DNA from: Labrenzia sp. THAF82
GTDB taxonomy: Bacteria; Pseudomonadota; Alphaproteobacteria; Rhizobiales; Stappiaceae
Length of the DNA stretch: 64,000 bases
Assembly (NCBI RefSeq): GCF_009363435.1
Contig: NZ_CP045354.1
Location: 1,206,501-1,270,500 of the forward strand
Reading direction: 5' to 3'
In this document: piece after piece, positions 1 to 7,095 of the stretch
How the letters are laid out: every line of letters begins with the position of its first letter
Numbering within the stretch: the first letter of the stretch is position 1
Notes under the pieces: model-generated
The model's database searches: none
Told to the model about the DNA's origin: nothing
The model's input: the letters and a program-made list of their open reading frames with translations, nothing else
Program-made: the position numbers and the translations under genes

Positions 1-1
1 C

Positions 2-733
2 GGTAAAATGACGCCCGATGCGTTGGAAAATGCAATGGCGGCATATCCCGACGGCGTTGTACACCACGGCCAGGTTGCGGCGGTTTCATTGACGCAGGCC
101 ACCGAATGGGGAACCGTCTATACGCTTGATGAGATTGCGGCGATCCAGAGTGTCGCCCGCTCACGCGGTGTGCCGTTGCATATGGACGGCGCACGGTTTG
201 CCAATGCGCTTGTATCGCTCGGGTGCTCACCGGCTGACATGACATGGAAGGCAGGCGTCGACGTACTTTCCTTCGGGGCCACGAAAAACGGTTGCTGGTG
301 TGCGGAGGCCGTCGTCTTCTTCGATGTGGAAGCGGCAAAGGGATTTGAGTATTTCCGAAAACGCGGCGGGCACCTTTTTTCCAAGAACAGGTTCGTGGCT
401 GCGCAATTTGAGGGTTACTTCGAAAACGGCAACTGGATGGCGACGGCCGCGCATGCCAATGCAATGGCGTTGCGCCTCGCTGAAGGCATTCGGGACATCG
501 GCGGCCGCACAGCTTGTCCGGTGGAAGCAAACGAGGTCTTTCCGATTCTCAAACGGAGGCAGTTTGAGGCGCTGGAGGCCGCTGGTGCGAAACTCTATGA
601 ATGGCCGGCCGATGATCTGCCAGGCGATGGCAAACCTTCCGAGGATGAAGTTTGTCTGCGCATGGTGACGAGTTTTGCCACCGTTGAGGCTGATGTAGAC
701 GCGTTCTTGAGTGTCCTTGCAGGCACCGTTTGA
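2..733 (+). CDS. ltaE: Low-specificity L-threonine aldolase, C-terminal part (5' end outside window)
   Basis: PLP-dependent cleavage of L-threonine or L-allo-threonine to glycine and acetaldehyde in the cytoplasm. The reading frame is open to the left edge, so the N-terminal third or so of a roughly 350-residue family is missing. The visible part carries the HMDGARFANAL segment of the fold and SFGATKNG, whose lysine is the expected Schiff-base residue for PLP. The internal ATG at position 8 is not taken as the real start because the frame continues upstream and a family member starting there would lack the cofactor-binding N-terminus. It converges on the small heat-shock gene. A related beta-eliminating lyase is a less likely alternative. 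Confidence 0.85.
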   Translation, partial: GKMTPDALENAMAAYPDGVVHHGQVAAVSLTQATEWGTVYTLDEIAAIQSVARSRGVPLHMDGARFANALVSLGCSPADMTWKAGVDVLSFGATKNGCWCAEAVVFFDVEAAKGFEYFRKRGGHLFSKNRFVAAQFEGYFENGNWMATAAHANAMALRLAEGIRDIGGRTACPVEANEVFPILKRRQFEALEAAGAKLYEWPADDLPGDGKPSEDEVCLRMVTSFATVEADVDAFLSVLAGTV

Positions 734-779
734 GCGGTCGTTGAGGATTTCAGAACATTTGGTGGTCAAGCGACGCTCA

Positions 780-810
780 CAAAAGAGGCGCCTGGGTTTC
801 CAGGCGCCTC
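780..810 (-). terminator. Rho-independent terminator of the hsp20 gene
   Basis: A perfect 11-bp stem (GAGGCGCCTGG, loop of four bases, CCAGGCGCCTC) lies just after the hsp20 stop codon. On the minus strand it is followed by TTTT. The plus-strand side has no T run, so it mainly serves the minus-strand gene, though it may also stop the threonine aldolase transcript. Confidence 0.75.
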
Positions 811-841
811 GCAACAGGCTTTCGCAAGCGATTTCAGCAGA

Positions 842-1288
842 TTAGTGAGCGGTTGTTTCGATCTGCTTGGCAGAACCGCTCGTGATATCGATCTTGCGCG
901 GTTTCATTGCCTCAGGGATCTCACGAACGAGATCGACATGCAGCAGCCCGTTTTCGAGGCTTGCGCCATCGACACGGACATGTTCGGCGATCTGGAAACG
1001 GCGCTCGAATGTGCGAGATGCAATGCCGCGATAAAGAATTTCGCGGTCAGTGTCTTCGTCAGCCTTCTCACCCTTGATTGTCAGAACGTGTTCTTTGGCT
1101 TCAACCGAGAGTTCGTCTTCGGTAAACCCGGCGACCGCCATGGTGATGCGGTAGGTGTTTTCGCCAGTGCGTTCAATGTTATAGGGCGGATAGCTGGGGG
1201 TCTCGCTGCCGGCAGAATCCAGCATTGAGAACAAACGGTCGAACCCGACGGTGGACCGATATAGCGGAGAAAAATCCAAGTGACGCAT
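842..1288 (-). CDS. Small heat-shock protein, Hsp20/IbpA family
   Basis: An ATP-independent holdase that keeps unfolding proteins soluble until DnaK/ClpB act on them. The 148-residue product has a short N-terminal arm (DFSPLYRSTVGFDRLF), an alpha-crystallin domain at about residues 27-125 with the AGF..DEL and ENGLLHV signatures, and a short C-terminal tail, as in class A rhizobial Hsps. I chose the ATG at 1288 because AGAGGA lies 8 bases upstream; an in-frame upstream start at 1312 would place the ribosome site inside the protein. The leader carries a ROSE-like thermosensor and a sigma-32-like promoter (separate entries). Monocistronic. Confidence 0.93.
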   Translation of the reverse strand: MRHLDFSPLYRSTVGFDRLFSMLDSAGSETPSYPPYNIERTGENTYRITMAVAGFTEDELSVEAKEHVLTIKGEKADEDTDREILYRGIASRTFERRFQIAEHVRVDGASLENGLLHVDLVREIPEAMKPRKIDITSGSAKQIETTAH

Positions 1289-1403
1289 GTGTAGTGTCCT
1301 CTCTTTGAGCAACGGTTACTTCACTTCATAGTGCTTTCCATCATCCCCCATCTTGGCGGGACAGGATTGCGCTGCAGACCCGTTAGTGGCGCCTGCAATA
1401 GGG
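1289..1403 (-). promoter_or_regulatory. ROSE-like RNA thermometer in the hsp20 5' leader
   Basis: The leader between the likely promoter and the start codon is about 110 nt. Next to the ribosome site, GUUGCUC (1307-1313) can pair with GAGGAC (1296-1301) across a five-base loop, leaving one bulged G. The UUGCU opposite AGGA arrangement with a bulged or G-G position is the hallmark of ROSE elements, which mask the Shine-Dalgarno sequence of rhizobial small heat-shock genes at low temperature. A further hairpin, CACT-AUGA-AGUG, lies upstream. Seen: the pairing. Inferred: temperature control. Confidence 0.6.
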
Positions 1404-1433
1404 AATCTGGGAATTCCGGTTTTTCATTTCAAG
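1404..1433 (-). promoter_or_regulatory. Sigma-32 (RpoH)-like promoter of hsp20
   Basis: A perfect CTTGAAA -35 box (1427-1433, minus strand) is followed after 15 bases by CCCAGATT (1404-1411), a partial match to the CCCCATNT heat-shock -10 box. A second candidate -10, CCCTATT, lies further downstream at a spacing (23) that is too long. The good -35, acceptable spacing and gene identity support it; the -10 match is only moderate. Confidence 0.5.
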
Positions 1434-1564
1434 AGGCTTGCCGGCGGCCCGTTTTGCAGATGAATGGCGGATGAACGGAGCCTTCCGATTGGGTTCAAGT
1501 GGCAGGGTGCATCTTGTGCTCAACGTCAGCACGGCGCTGGCGGCTCAGTCAGGAGAGATGAAAA

Positions 1565-1996
1565 ATGCTTGCCACTCTTTCGAAATTTTCTGCCCCGATC
1601 GCCGGTGCCGTTCTGCTTGTATCCGCCGGTCTTGTTTCCTCTGCCAATGCGGCTCCTCTGGCCAGCGGCATAAAGATCCATCAACCACAATCCGAACTGA
1701 TTGTGAAAGTTGATCACCGCAAGCACAAGAAACATCGCGGCCAGCGTGGCTGGGACGACCGCCGTGGTTGGGGGTACCACGAGATGGGTCCTCGACAGAT
1801 TCGCCGCAGCTTGCGTCATCGCGGCTTTCACAAAATCCGGATCCTGGATCGCCGCGGCCCGATGTATATTGTCAAAGCCCGTGCCTGGGGTGGTCAAAAG
1901 TTCCGTCTGGTTGTTGATTCAAGATCAGCGCAGATCGTCCGGAGCCGCCCGGTTGGAGGCCACCGTGCGCACTGGGGTTGGCAACATCGCTGGTAA
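1565..1996 (+). CDS. Secreted basic protein with PepSY-like C-terminal segment
   Basis: A 143-residue protein with a clear signal peptide (hydrophobic SAPIAGAVLLVSAGLVSS, cleavage probably after SANA) and a very basic mature chain rich in His, Arg and Gly. Residues about 75-130 (IRRSLRHRGF..YIVKARAWGG..FRLVVDSRSAQIV) resemble the single PepSY-like fold found in many short secreted proteins of Rhizobiales: a helix, then YxVKA, then LVVD..tG-like strands. Exact function unknown; periplasmic inhibitor or envelope-binding roles are guesses. The start is supported by AGGAG 10 bases upstream. Stands alone between the hsp20 gene and a plus-strand hydrolase gene. Confidence 0.75.
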   Translation: MLATLSKFSAPIAGAVLLVSAGLVSSANAAPLASGIKIHQPQSELIVKVDHRKHKKHRGQRGWDDRRGWGYHEMGPRQIRRSLRHRGFHKIRILDRRGPMYIVKARAWGGQKFRLVVDSRSAQIVRSRPVGGHRAHWGWQHRW

Positions 1997-2119
1997 TGTT
2001 CCGTGAATATCTTTGGCTTTCAGGGCCGGTCCCACGGGGCCGGCCTGAAGTATGTTGTGAGCCACGGCGAAGACCGTTATCACAGTCATTCGTTGCCTTA
2101 GCTTTTCAAAAGGGGCCGC

Positions 2120-3193
2120 ATGAGCCTTTTCAATCATCCTGACAATCCAGTCCCTGAGGGAACACAATCAGGATTTGTCGACACAGCGGACGGTATCAAA
2201 ATCCGGTATGCCCACTGGCCTGCAAGAGGATCGGCGCGCAAAGGTACTGTTACGCTGTTGCAGGGGCGGGCGGAATTTATCGAAAAGTATTTTGAAGTTA
2301 TCGAGGATCTGCGGGACCGAGGTTTCAACGTCGTTTCATTTGATTGGCGCGGTCAGGGCGGTTCGCAGCGCGTGACCCGCAATCCGAGGCGGGGACACGT
2401 CTCGAATTTCAAGAAATATCGGCTCGATCTTCGCACGGTTCTGAAAGACGTTTCGCTGGCAACTTATCCGGGACCGCATTTCGCATTGGCGCATTCGACG
2501 GGAGGGTTGGTTGTTCTGTCTGATTCAGAGCGGCTTCGAACCATGCTTGACCGGGCAGTGATTACTGCGCCACTGCTTGGGATCCCATCCGGCGCCTGGG
2601 CGCCTGATCTTGCTGCCGCGCGCCGTTGGCTTGTCAGAAAACTGACCTTTGGTCTGCTTGGTAAACCGCCCCTGAAAGCGCTGTCGCCCAAAACTTCTGG
2701 ATTGATTGAAAACGTCGGGTTTCCGATGGCACGGATTTTTTCAATGGTCGGGCTTGGACGTCTCTTTGTTCCAGGCGGCAACGGCAAGATCCTGGTTCCT
2801 TACGAAACCAACAGACAAACCTCCGACAAAGTCCGATTTGAGAGGTTCAACAAGGTGCTTGAGGCGGCGCCGGAGCTTGGCGTCGGTGCACCGACCATGG
2901 GCTGGTTGGCGGCTGCTGCGCGCACCATGCTAGCGTTGCGCAAACGTGATGCAGGTCCCGGCATAAAGCTGCCATGCCTGATCCTGGCCGCAGGGGCCGA
3001 CAGGATCGTATCAACACCTCAAATCGAAGACTTCGTTTCACGCGCGAAAGCGACCGCCTATGTCGAAGTCGCAGGTGCTGCACATGAGCTGATGATGGAG
3101 CAGGACGTCTATCGTGACCAGTTCTGGGCCGCGTTCGATGCATTCGTCCCGGGTCTGGAAGTGGAACTGGAGCTTCAAAAGTCCGGGCTTTAG
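2120..3193 (+). CDS. Alpha/beta hydrolase, lysophospholipase L2 (PldB)-like
   Basis: A 357-residue cytoplasmic or membrane-associated serine hydrolase of the PldB/monoacylglycerol-lipase group. The nucleophile elbow is LAHSTGG with Ser126; note that the usual first glycine of GxSxG is alanine, which the PldB group tolerates. The early LQGRAEFIEKY segment forms the oxyanion side, FDWRGQGGSQR is a group signature, and Asp in AGADRIVS and His in GAAHELMME complete the triad. Start at 2120 has AGGGG upstream. It converges on the next gene with a 4-bp overlap of the two stop regions. Substrate (lysophospholipid or monoacylglycerol) is inferred from family only. Confidence 0.85.
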   Translation: MSLFNHPDNPVPEGTQSGFVDTADGIKIRYAHWPARGSARKGTVTLLQGRAEFIEKYFEVIEDLRDRGFNVVSFDWRGQGGSQRVTRNPRRGHVSNFKKYRLDLRTVLKDVSLATYPGPHFALAHSTGGLVVLSDSERLRTMLDRAVITAPLLGIPSGAWAPDLAAARRWLVRKLTFGLLGKPPLKALSPKTSGLIENVGFPMARIFSMVGLGRLFVPGGNGKILVPYETNRQTSDKVRFERFNKVLEAAPELGVGAPTMGWLAAAARTMLALRKRDAGPGIKLPCLILAAGADRIVSTPQIEDFVSRAKATAYVEVAGAAHELMMEQDVYRDQFWAAFDAFVPGLEVELELQKSGL

Positions 3194-3993
3194 GCGGCCT
3201 TTGCCAACTCTCGCAGCAATATGTCATGAAGGCGTGGATCCCCGGAGGCGACAATCTGGCCGCCATCGGCAGGTGCGCCTCCGGTCCAAGTCGTCACAAC
3301 GCCACCAGCACCCTCGATGATCGGCACCAATGCGATTATGTCATAGGCCTGAAGGCCCGTTTCAATGACTGCGTCGCCGTGACCGGCAGCCACCATGCAA
3401 TAGGCGTAACAATCGGTTCCATAGCGAGAGAGCTGCGCAGACGCCTCAATGCGGTCGAATAAGGGTCGCTCGATCTCCGTAAAGAGCGCAGGGGTTGTCG
3501 TGAAAAGGGTTGCGGCCTCCAGGCTGTCGCAAGCTCGGGTTCTGATAGACATCTGACCAAGCGGGCCCTGATACCAGGCAATGCTGCCATCTCCCCCGAA
3601 ACGTTCACCGATATAAGGCTGGACCATCATGCCGAGACTGGGCCGGCCAGCTGTCTTCAGACCAATCAGGGTACCCCAAGTCGGCAGTCCGGTGATGAAG
3701 GCCCTCGTGCCGTCGATCGGATCAAGTACCCAGACATTTTCAGCATCGAGATTTTCAGGTCCGTGCTCCTCGCCGAGGATGCCGTGATCGGGATATGCGT
3801 CGTTGATCAGGGCACGCATCGCCGTTTCGCCGTTCTTGTCGGCGATGGTGACCGGGTCAAATCCTGTGTCCCATTTGTTATCGACAGCAAACCCTTGCCG
3901 GAAATGCGGCATGATCGCACTGCTTGCCGCGTTCGCAAGCTTGTCAAGAAATGGCGCAAACGTGTTGGTACTGGCTTTGAACCCGTCTGACAT
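3190..3993 (-). CDS. hisN: Inositol-monophosphatase-family phosphatase, histidinol-phosphatase (HisN) type
   Basis: A 267-residue Mg-dependent phosphatase. Metal ligands are visible as Glu75 in GEEHG and Asp91/Asp94 in DPIDGTRAFITG, with a third aspartate in QAYDIIALVPIIEGAGG. The RAFITG and YDIIALVPIIEGAGG forms match HisN-type histidinol-phosphate phosphatases of alpha- and actinobacteria better than SuhB (there is a separate SuhB at 45.8-46.6 kb). It would catalyse the penultimate step of histidine synthesis. No other his gene is near, so HisN is inferred from motif only; a general IMPase remains possible. It is divergent from an mmgR-like small RNA. Confidence 0.75.
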   Translation of the reverse strand: MSDGFKASTNTFAPFLDKLANAASSAIMPHFRQGFAVDNKWDTGFDPVTIADKNGETAMRALINDAYPDHGILGEEHGPENLDAENVWVLDPIDGTRAFITGLPTWGTLIGLKTAGRPSLGMMVQPYIGERFGGDGSIAWYQGPLGQMSIRTRACDSLEAATLFTTTPALFTEIERPLFDRIEASAQLSRYGTDCYAYCMVAAGHGDAVIETGLQAYDIIALVPIIEGAGGVVTTWTGGAPADGGQIVASGDPRLHDILLRELAKAA

Positions 3994-4129
3994 TCATGGC
4001 TCCCGGATGAGGGGTAAATCGGTTGAAAAGTGCTAATTTGCCGCCTGTATAACCGTTTCTGCTGAAAATTGCCTCAGCAAAACCGGTTTAGTTGCATATT
4101 GTTTGATCAGATTCCGAACCGCATTGGGC

Positions 4130-4159
4130 TTGACCTTTGTGCGGTGCAATGCGATTTTA
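4130..4159 (+). promoter_or_regulatory. Promoter of the mmgR-like small RNA
   Basis: CTTGACC at 4129-4135 gives a near-consensus -35 (TTGACC), and GATTTT/ATTTTA follows at 17-18 bases. The start of transcription would fall at about 4165, right before the first predicted stem. Two copies of TGCGGTGC(A/G)AT, 21 bases apart, overlap the promoter (4140-4150 and 4161-4171) and could be a protein-binding site. Confidence 0.5.
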
Positions 4160-4165
4160 TTGCGG

Positions 4166-4249
4166 TGCGATACGTTGTATTGCATCGCCCTCCTTGGGCG
4201 TTTCCTCCCTAGACTCGGGCCGCCTCATTTGAGTGCGGCCTCTTTTTTT
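4166..4249 (+). ncRNA. mmgR: mmgR-like trans-acting small RNA (alpha-r8 / Rfam suhB family)
   Basis: About 84 nt with the architecture of this alphaproteobacterial family: a first stem GCGATAC/GTATTGC (4167-4183), a second stem CGCCC-TCCTT-GGCG-type (4186-4200) with CCUCCU in its loop, an unpaired UUUCCUCCCUAGAC stretch (4201-4214), and a strong terminator hairpin with U7. The unpaired UUUCCUCCCU is the conserved core of the family and is complementary to Shine-Dalgarno sequences. In Sinorhizobium meliloti mmgR limits polyhydroxybutyrate accumulation. The neighbouring inositol-phosphatase gene fits the location that gave the family its suhB name. Exact ends are estimates. Confidence 0.7.
4217..4249 (+). 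terminator. Terminator of the small RNA
   Basis: GGCCGC then CTCA-TT-TGAG, a single extra T, then GCGGCC and TCTTTTTTT. It forms the 3' end of the small RNA and faces the stop codon of the convergent amidohydrolase gene. Confidence 0.88.
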
Positions 4250-4257
4250 GTCCAGGG

Positions 4258-5220
4258 CTATTCGGCAGCGATCGAATCCGCGGGCAAGGCAGCATCCGGC
4301 ATGGCTGTCAGCTCCAGGGCGAAGGCCCTCAAGTTGTCGAACAGCTGGCCGAACCCGGCTGAAGGCTCCTGCGTGGCCTCGTTCAGATAGAGACCACGGT
4401 TGATTTCTATCTGAAGCGCATGCAGCCCGCTTGCCGGTCTGCCATAGTGTTCCGTGATGAAGCCGCCGGCATAAGGTTTGTTCCGGCTGACACTGTAGCC
4501 AAGGTTTCGCAGGATCGTGCAGGCATATTCCGTCAAATCGCTACTGCAGCTGGTTCCATAGCGATCGCCAAGAATGAAATCGGGCCGACTGTCGGTCGTC
4601 TGGCATTTGATGCTTGAAGGCATTGAATGGCAGTCGATCAACACTGCGTAGCCGAAGGTGACATGAGTCTGCGCGAGCAGCCGTCGCAACGTCGAGTGAT
4701 AGGGCTTATAAATTTCCTCGACCCGTCTGAGGGCTTCTTCAACAGGCAATTTGTGCCGATAAATCTCGTGATTCTCACTCACGATCCGGGCAACTGTCCC
4801 AAGGCCTCCTGCCACCCGAATGGAGCGGACATTTGCATAGGACGGCAATCGACCGTCAAACATCTTTGGATCGAGCTCGTATGGCTCTCTGTTCACATCC
4901 AGATATGCCCTAGGAAAATGAGCTCTCAGAAGCGGTGCGCCCATGGGAACAACGTGTGCGAAAAGATCGTCCACATAGGCATCTTCAGATCGCCTGATGG
5001 ATTTTTCATCCAGACGTGACGACGCAAGGAAACTTTGAGAATACTGCCGGCCGGAATGCGGTGAATTGAAAACATACGGCAGGCGCTGATCAGCAGGGCA
5101 AAGTACATCAAACGCTGGATAGCCGTTGAAGTCGGCTTCAAGAGACGTTTGCGAGGAGGGCGGTTTCTTATTCGTCAAATGCCAGGTTCCGATTATTGCC
5201 CCTATGACAAGTCGGCCCAT
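4258..5220 (-). CDS. N-formylglutamate amidohydrolase family protein
   Basis: A 320-residue zinc hydrolase of the N-formylglutamate amidohydrolase family, which releases formate from N-formyl-L-glutamate, the last step of one histidine degradation route. Recognisable parts are YVFNSPHSGRQY near residue 50, RSEDAYVDDLF, FPRAYLDVNREPYELDP, a central VLIDCHSMPS with likely metal ligands, and TEHYGRPASGLHALQIEINRGLYL near the C-terminus. No hut genes are present, so its true substrate may be another formylated or amide compound. The start is uncertain: the first ATG at 5220 has a poor ribosome site. It sits back to back with cpdR, a pairing I believe recurs in rhizobia. A second paralogue lies at 10.5 kb. 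Confidence 0.82.
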   Translation of the reverse strand: MGRLVIGAIIGTWHLTNKKPPSSQTSLEADFNGYPAFDVLCPADQRLPYVFNSPHSGRQYSQSFLASSRLDEKSIRRSEDAYVDDLFAHVVPMGAPLLRAHFPRAYLDVNREPYELDPKMFDGRLPSYANVRSIRVAGGLGTVARIVSENHEIYRHKLPVEEALRRVEEIYKPYHSTLRRLLAQTHVTFGYAVLIDCHSMPSSIKCQTTDSRPDFILGDRYGTSCSSDLTEYACTILRNLGYSVSRNKPYAGGFITEHYGRPASGLHALQIEINRGLYLNEATQEPSAGFGQLFDNLRAFALELTAMPDAALPADSIAAE

Positions 5221-5376
5221 GGTGCCAAGGAATCAACACGCAGTCCACAGTGTTGATATCAAAAGCTTAGGAGAACCAATTCTGGCTATCATTCTGTGGA
5301 ATTCGGGCTATAACCGGCAGAAGGAGCTCTCGATTTCGCTCCGGGTATCAAAAATAAAGGCAAATGGTCATAAAAG

Positions 5377-5736
5377 ATGTCGCGTATCCTGCTAGCCGAA
5401 GATGATAATGACATGCGCCGCTTTTTGGCGAAAGCGCTGGAAAATGCCGGCCATGATGTTGTGTCTTTCGATAACGGCAAAAGCGCTTACGAACGATTGC
5501 GTGAGGAACCCTTTTCCCTGCTGTTGACCGATATCGTGATGCCGGAGATGGACGGGATTGAGCTTGCAAGGCGCGCAACGGAGTTGGATCCGGACCTGAA
5601 GGTGATGTTTATCACCGGCTTTGCAGCGGTGGCCCTGAACCCTGAATCGGATGCGCCCAAAGATGCGAAAGTCCTGTCTAAGCCCTTCCATTTGAAGGAT
5701 CTTGTACAGGAAGTCGAGCGCATGTTGGCGGCCTGA
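5377..5736 (+). CDS. cpdR: Single-domain response regulator CpdR
   Basis: A 119-residue stand-alone receiver domain. Acidic pocket EDD (residues 8-10), phosphoacceptor Asp52 in LLLTDIVMPEMDG, conserved Thr in MFITGFAAV and Lys in VLSKPFHL are all present. The whole sequence is very close in pattern to CpdR1 of Sinorhizobium and CpdR of Caulobacter. In its unphosphorylated form CpdR primes the ClpXP protease at the cell pole for degradation of CtrA and other substrates; the CckA-ChpT phosphorelay turns it off. The partner adaptor RcdA is encoded at 36.9-37.5 kb in this window. The ribosome site is weak, but the start is fixed by family length. Confidence 0.95.
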   Translation: MSRILLAEDDNDMRRFLAKALENAGHDVVSFDNGKSAYERLREEPFSLLLTDIVMPEMDGIELARRATELDPDLKVMFITGFAAVALNPESDAPKDAKVLSKPFHLKDLVQEVERMLAA

Positions 5737-5874
5737 TAGCTAGGGCCTGAATTGGCTGCTGCCGGACTGGTGATAATTTGCCAGTTCGGTGAAAAAGGGG
5801 GGTTGCACAGATCTGCGTTCCCCGCTATATCGCACTCCACCACGGCGTTGGGGCGCCGGACTACCGAGATATTC

Positions 5875-5949
5875 GGGCGTGTAGCTCAGCGGGAGAGCAC
5901 TTCGTTGACATCGAAGGGGTCACAGGTTCAATCCCTGTCACGCCCACCA
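5875..5949 (+). tRNA. tRNA-Val (anticodon GAC)
   Basis: A full cloverleaf of 75 nt: acceptor GGGCGTG/CACGCCC, D arm with AGCTCAGCGGGAGAGC, anticodon stem CTTCG/CGAAG with loop TTGACAT (anticodon GAC), T arm ACAGGTTCAATCCCTGT, discriminator A and an encoded CCA. It reads GUC and GUU valine codons. A hairpin with a weak T run follows about 90 bases downstream. Confidence 0.97.
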
Positions 5950-6041
5950 TTGTTGCGCTGATTGATGGTTTCAAGACGCGCGGGTTGATCAGAAGACAGG
6001 CGCACTTGCTGCAGCTGCTTTAGGAACAGCCCAATCGAATG

Positions 6042-6068
6042 TGAGCGCCGCAGGCGCTCATTTGGTTT
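6042..6068 (+). terminator. Hairpin with weak T run after tRNA-Val
   Basis: TGAGCGCC-GCA-GGCGCTCA, an 8-bp perfect stem, is followed by TTTGGTTT. It may end the tRNA transcript, or be a stem in the rpmJ leader. Confidence 0.5.
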
Positions 6069-6102
6069 AAAGAAGCAGGACCCTTTAGAGGGGGACAGTG
6101 AC

Positions 6103-6228
6103 ATGAAGATCAAGAACTCGCTTAAAGCGCTGATGGGCCGTCACCGCGACAACCGCATGGTTCGCCGCAAAGGCCGCGTCTACATCATCAACAAGAAAAA
6201 CCCGCGTTTCAAAGCACGCCAGGGCTGA
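6103..6228 (+). CDS. rpmJ: 50S ribosomal protein L36 (bL36), zinc-free form
   Basis: A 41-residue ORF with the bL36 pattern: [17 protein letters not shown] at the N-terminus, then [21 protein letters not shown]. It lacks the Cys-Cys-Cys-His zinc ligands of the classic form, so it is the cysteine-free type typical of alphaproteobacteria. It binds 23S rRNA in the large subunit. A strong GAGGGGGA ribosome site lies 8 bases before the ATG. It is monocistronic between tRNA-Val and a TPR gene. Confidence 0.95.
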   Translation: MKIKNSLKALMGRHRDNRMVRRKGRVYIINKKNPRFKARQG

Positions 6229-6354
6229 TCTTGCCGGTGCGATTGCGCATCGAGATCGTTGTTTGCCGTTTTTCCAGAAGCGCTTAGCAGGCTGCTTTCA
6301 GGACGGTTCAGCGAATTTTCTGACGTACGCACCAAGATGTGTAAATTTCCCGGA

Positions 6355-6389
6355 TTGACCGCCGCATCGAACGACCCATAATCGTTGGA
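6355..6389 (+). promoter_or_regulatory. Sigma-70-type promoter of the TPR gene, predicting a leaderless mRNA
   Basis: TTGACC (6355-6360), a 16-base spacer and CATAAT (6377-6382). The expected transcription start, 6-7 bases downstream, coincides with the ATG at 6389, and no ribosome site lies before that ATG. Both facts point to a leaderless message. Confidence 0.55.
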
Positions 6390-7051
6390 TGCGGATTTTT
6401 GTGTTTGCCATCGCTTTTGTTGTCAGCTCCGGTATTGCCGGTGCTCAACCTGTGCCGGATCTTGGACCGGACATGGACCCTCCGTCAGCTGAGGACTTCA
6501 ACCCTATGCCTGAAGACTTGCCGCAAGACGGCGGGCAGGTTGTTGTTGAGGAAGCGGATCCAGAAGAAGAGCAGTCCAGGCTGGACGAACTTTATGCAGA
6601 GCTTGCTGATACAGAAGACGCGAATGCTGCGGGCCGCATCACACGCGAAATTCAGCGCATATGGATGGATTCTGGCAGTGACACCGTGGACGTGCTGATG
6701 TCGCGTGCAGGCAAGGCCATCCAGGCAGATGACCACGGACTGGCACTGGATCTGTTGGACGTTGTGGTGGTTTTGAAACCTTCTTTTGCGGAAGGCTGGA
6801 ACCGCCGGGCAACCGTGCATTACATGCGGGAGGACTTCGGCAAGTCGCTGGTCGACATCGAGCGCACGCTTGCGCTTGAACCACGTCACTGGGGAGCCTT
6901 GTCGGGATTGGCGATCATTCAAAGGCGCCTTGGTTTTGAAGATAGCGCCCTTGAAACCTTCAAGCGTGCGCTAGAGGTCAATCCGGGTCTGGAGAATGCC
7001 ACCAAGGCGGTCGAAGACCTGGAAAAAGACGCTGAGGGTGAACCAGCCTGA
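6389..7051 (+). CDS. Exported tetratricopeptide-repeat protein
   Basis: A 220-residue protein with a signal peptide (MRIFVFAIAFVVSSGIAGA, cleavage near AQP) followed by an acidic, proline-rich linker (about residues 20-60), a short coiled-coil-like segment, and three TPR-like helical pairs at about residues 105-210 (ALDLLDVVVVLKPSFAEGWNRRA, DIERTLALEPRHWGAL, ALETFKRALEVNPGLE). Such proteins act as periplasmic scaffolds; the partner is unknown. The promoter places the transcript start at the ATG, so the message is probably leaderless. A membrane-anchored hydrolase gene follows 44 bases later and may be co-transcribed. Confidence 0.82.
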   Translation: MRIFVFAIAFVVSSGIAGAQPVPDLGPDMDPPSAEDFNPMPEDLPQDGGQVVVEEADPEEEQSRLDELYAELADTEDANAAGRITREIQRIWMDSGSDTVDVLMSRAGKAIQADDHGLALDLLDVVVVLKPSFAEGWNRRATVHYMREDFGKSLVDIERTLALEPRHWGALSGLAIIQRRLGFEDSALETFKRALEVNPGLENATKAVEDLEKDAEGEPA

Positions 7052-7095
7052 CCTGACACACGTACCGTTCCCATTCTAAAAGACGGTATGTCGAA

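Noticed and set aside
845-1228. Plus-strand ORF opposite hsp20.
   Set aside because: It is the mirror frame of a well-recognised gene, with no family match or ribosome site.
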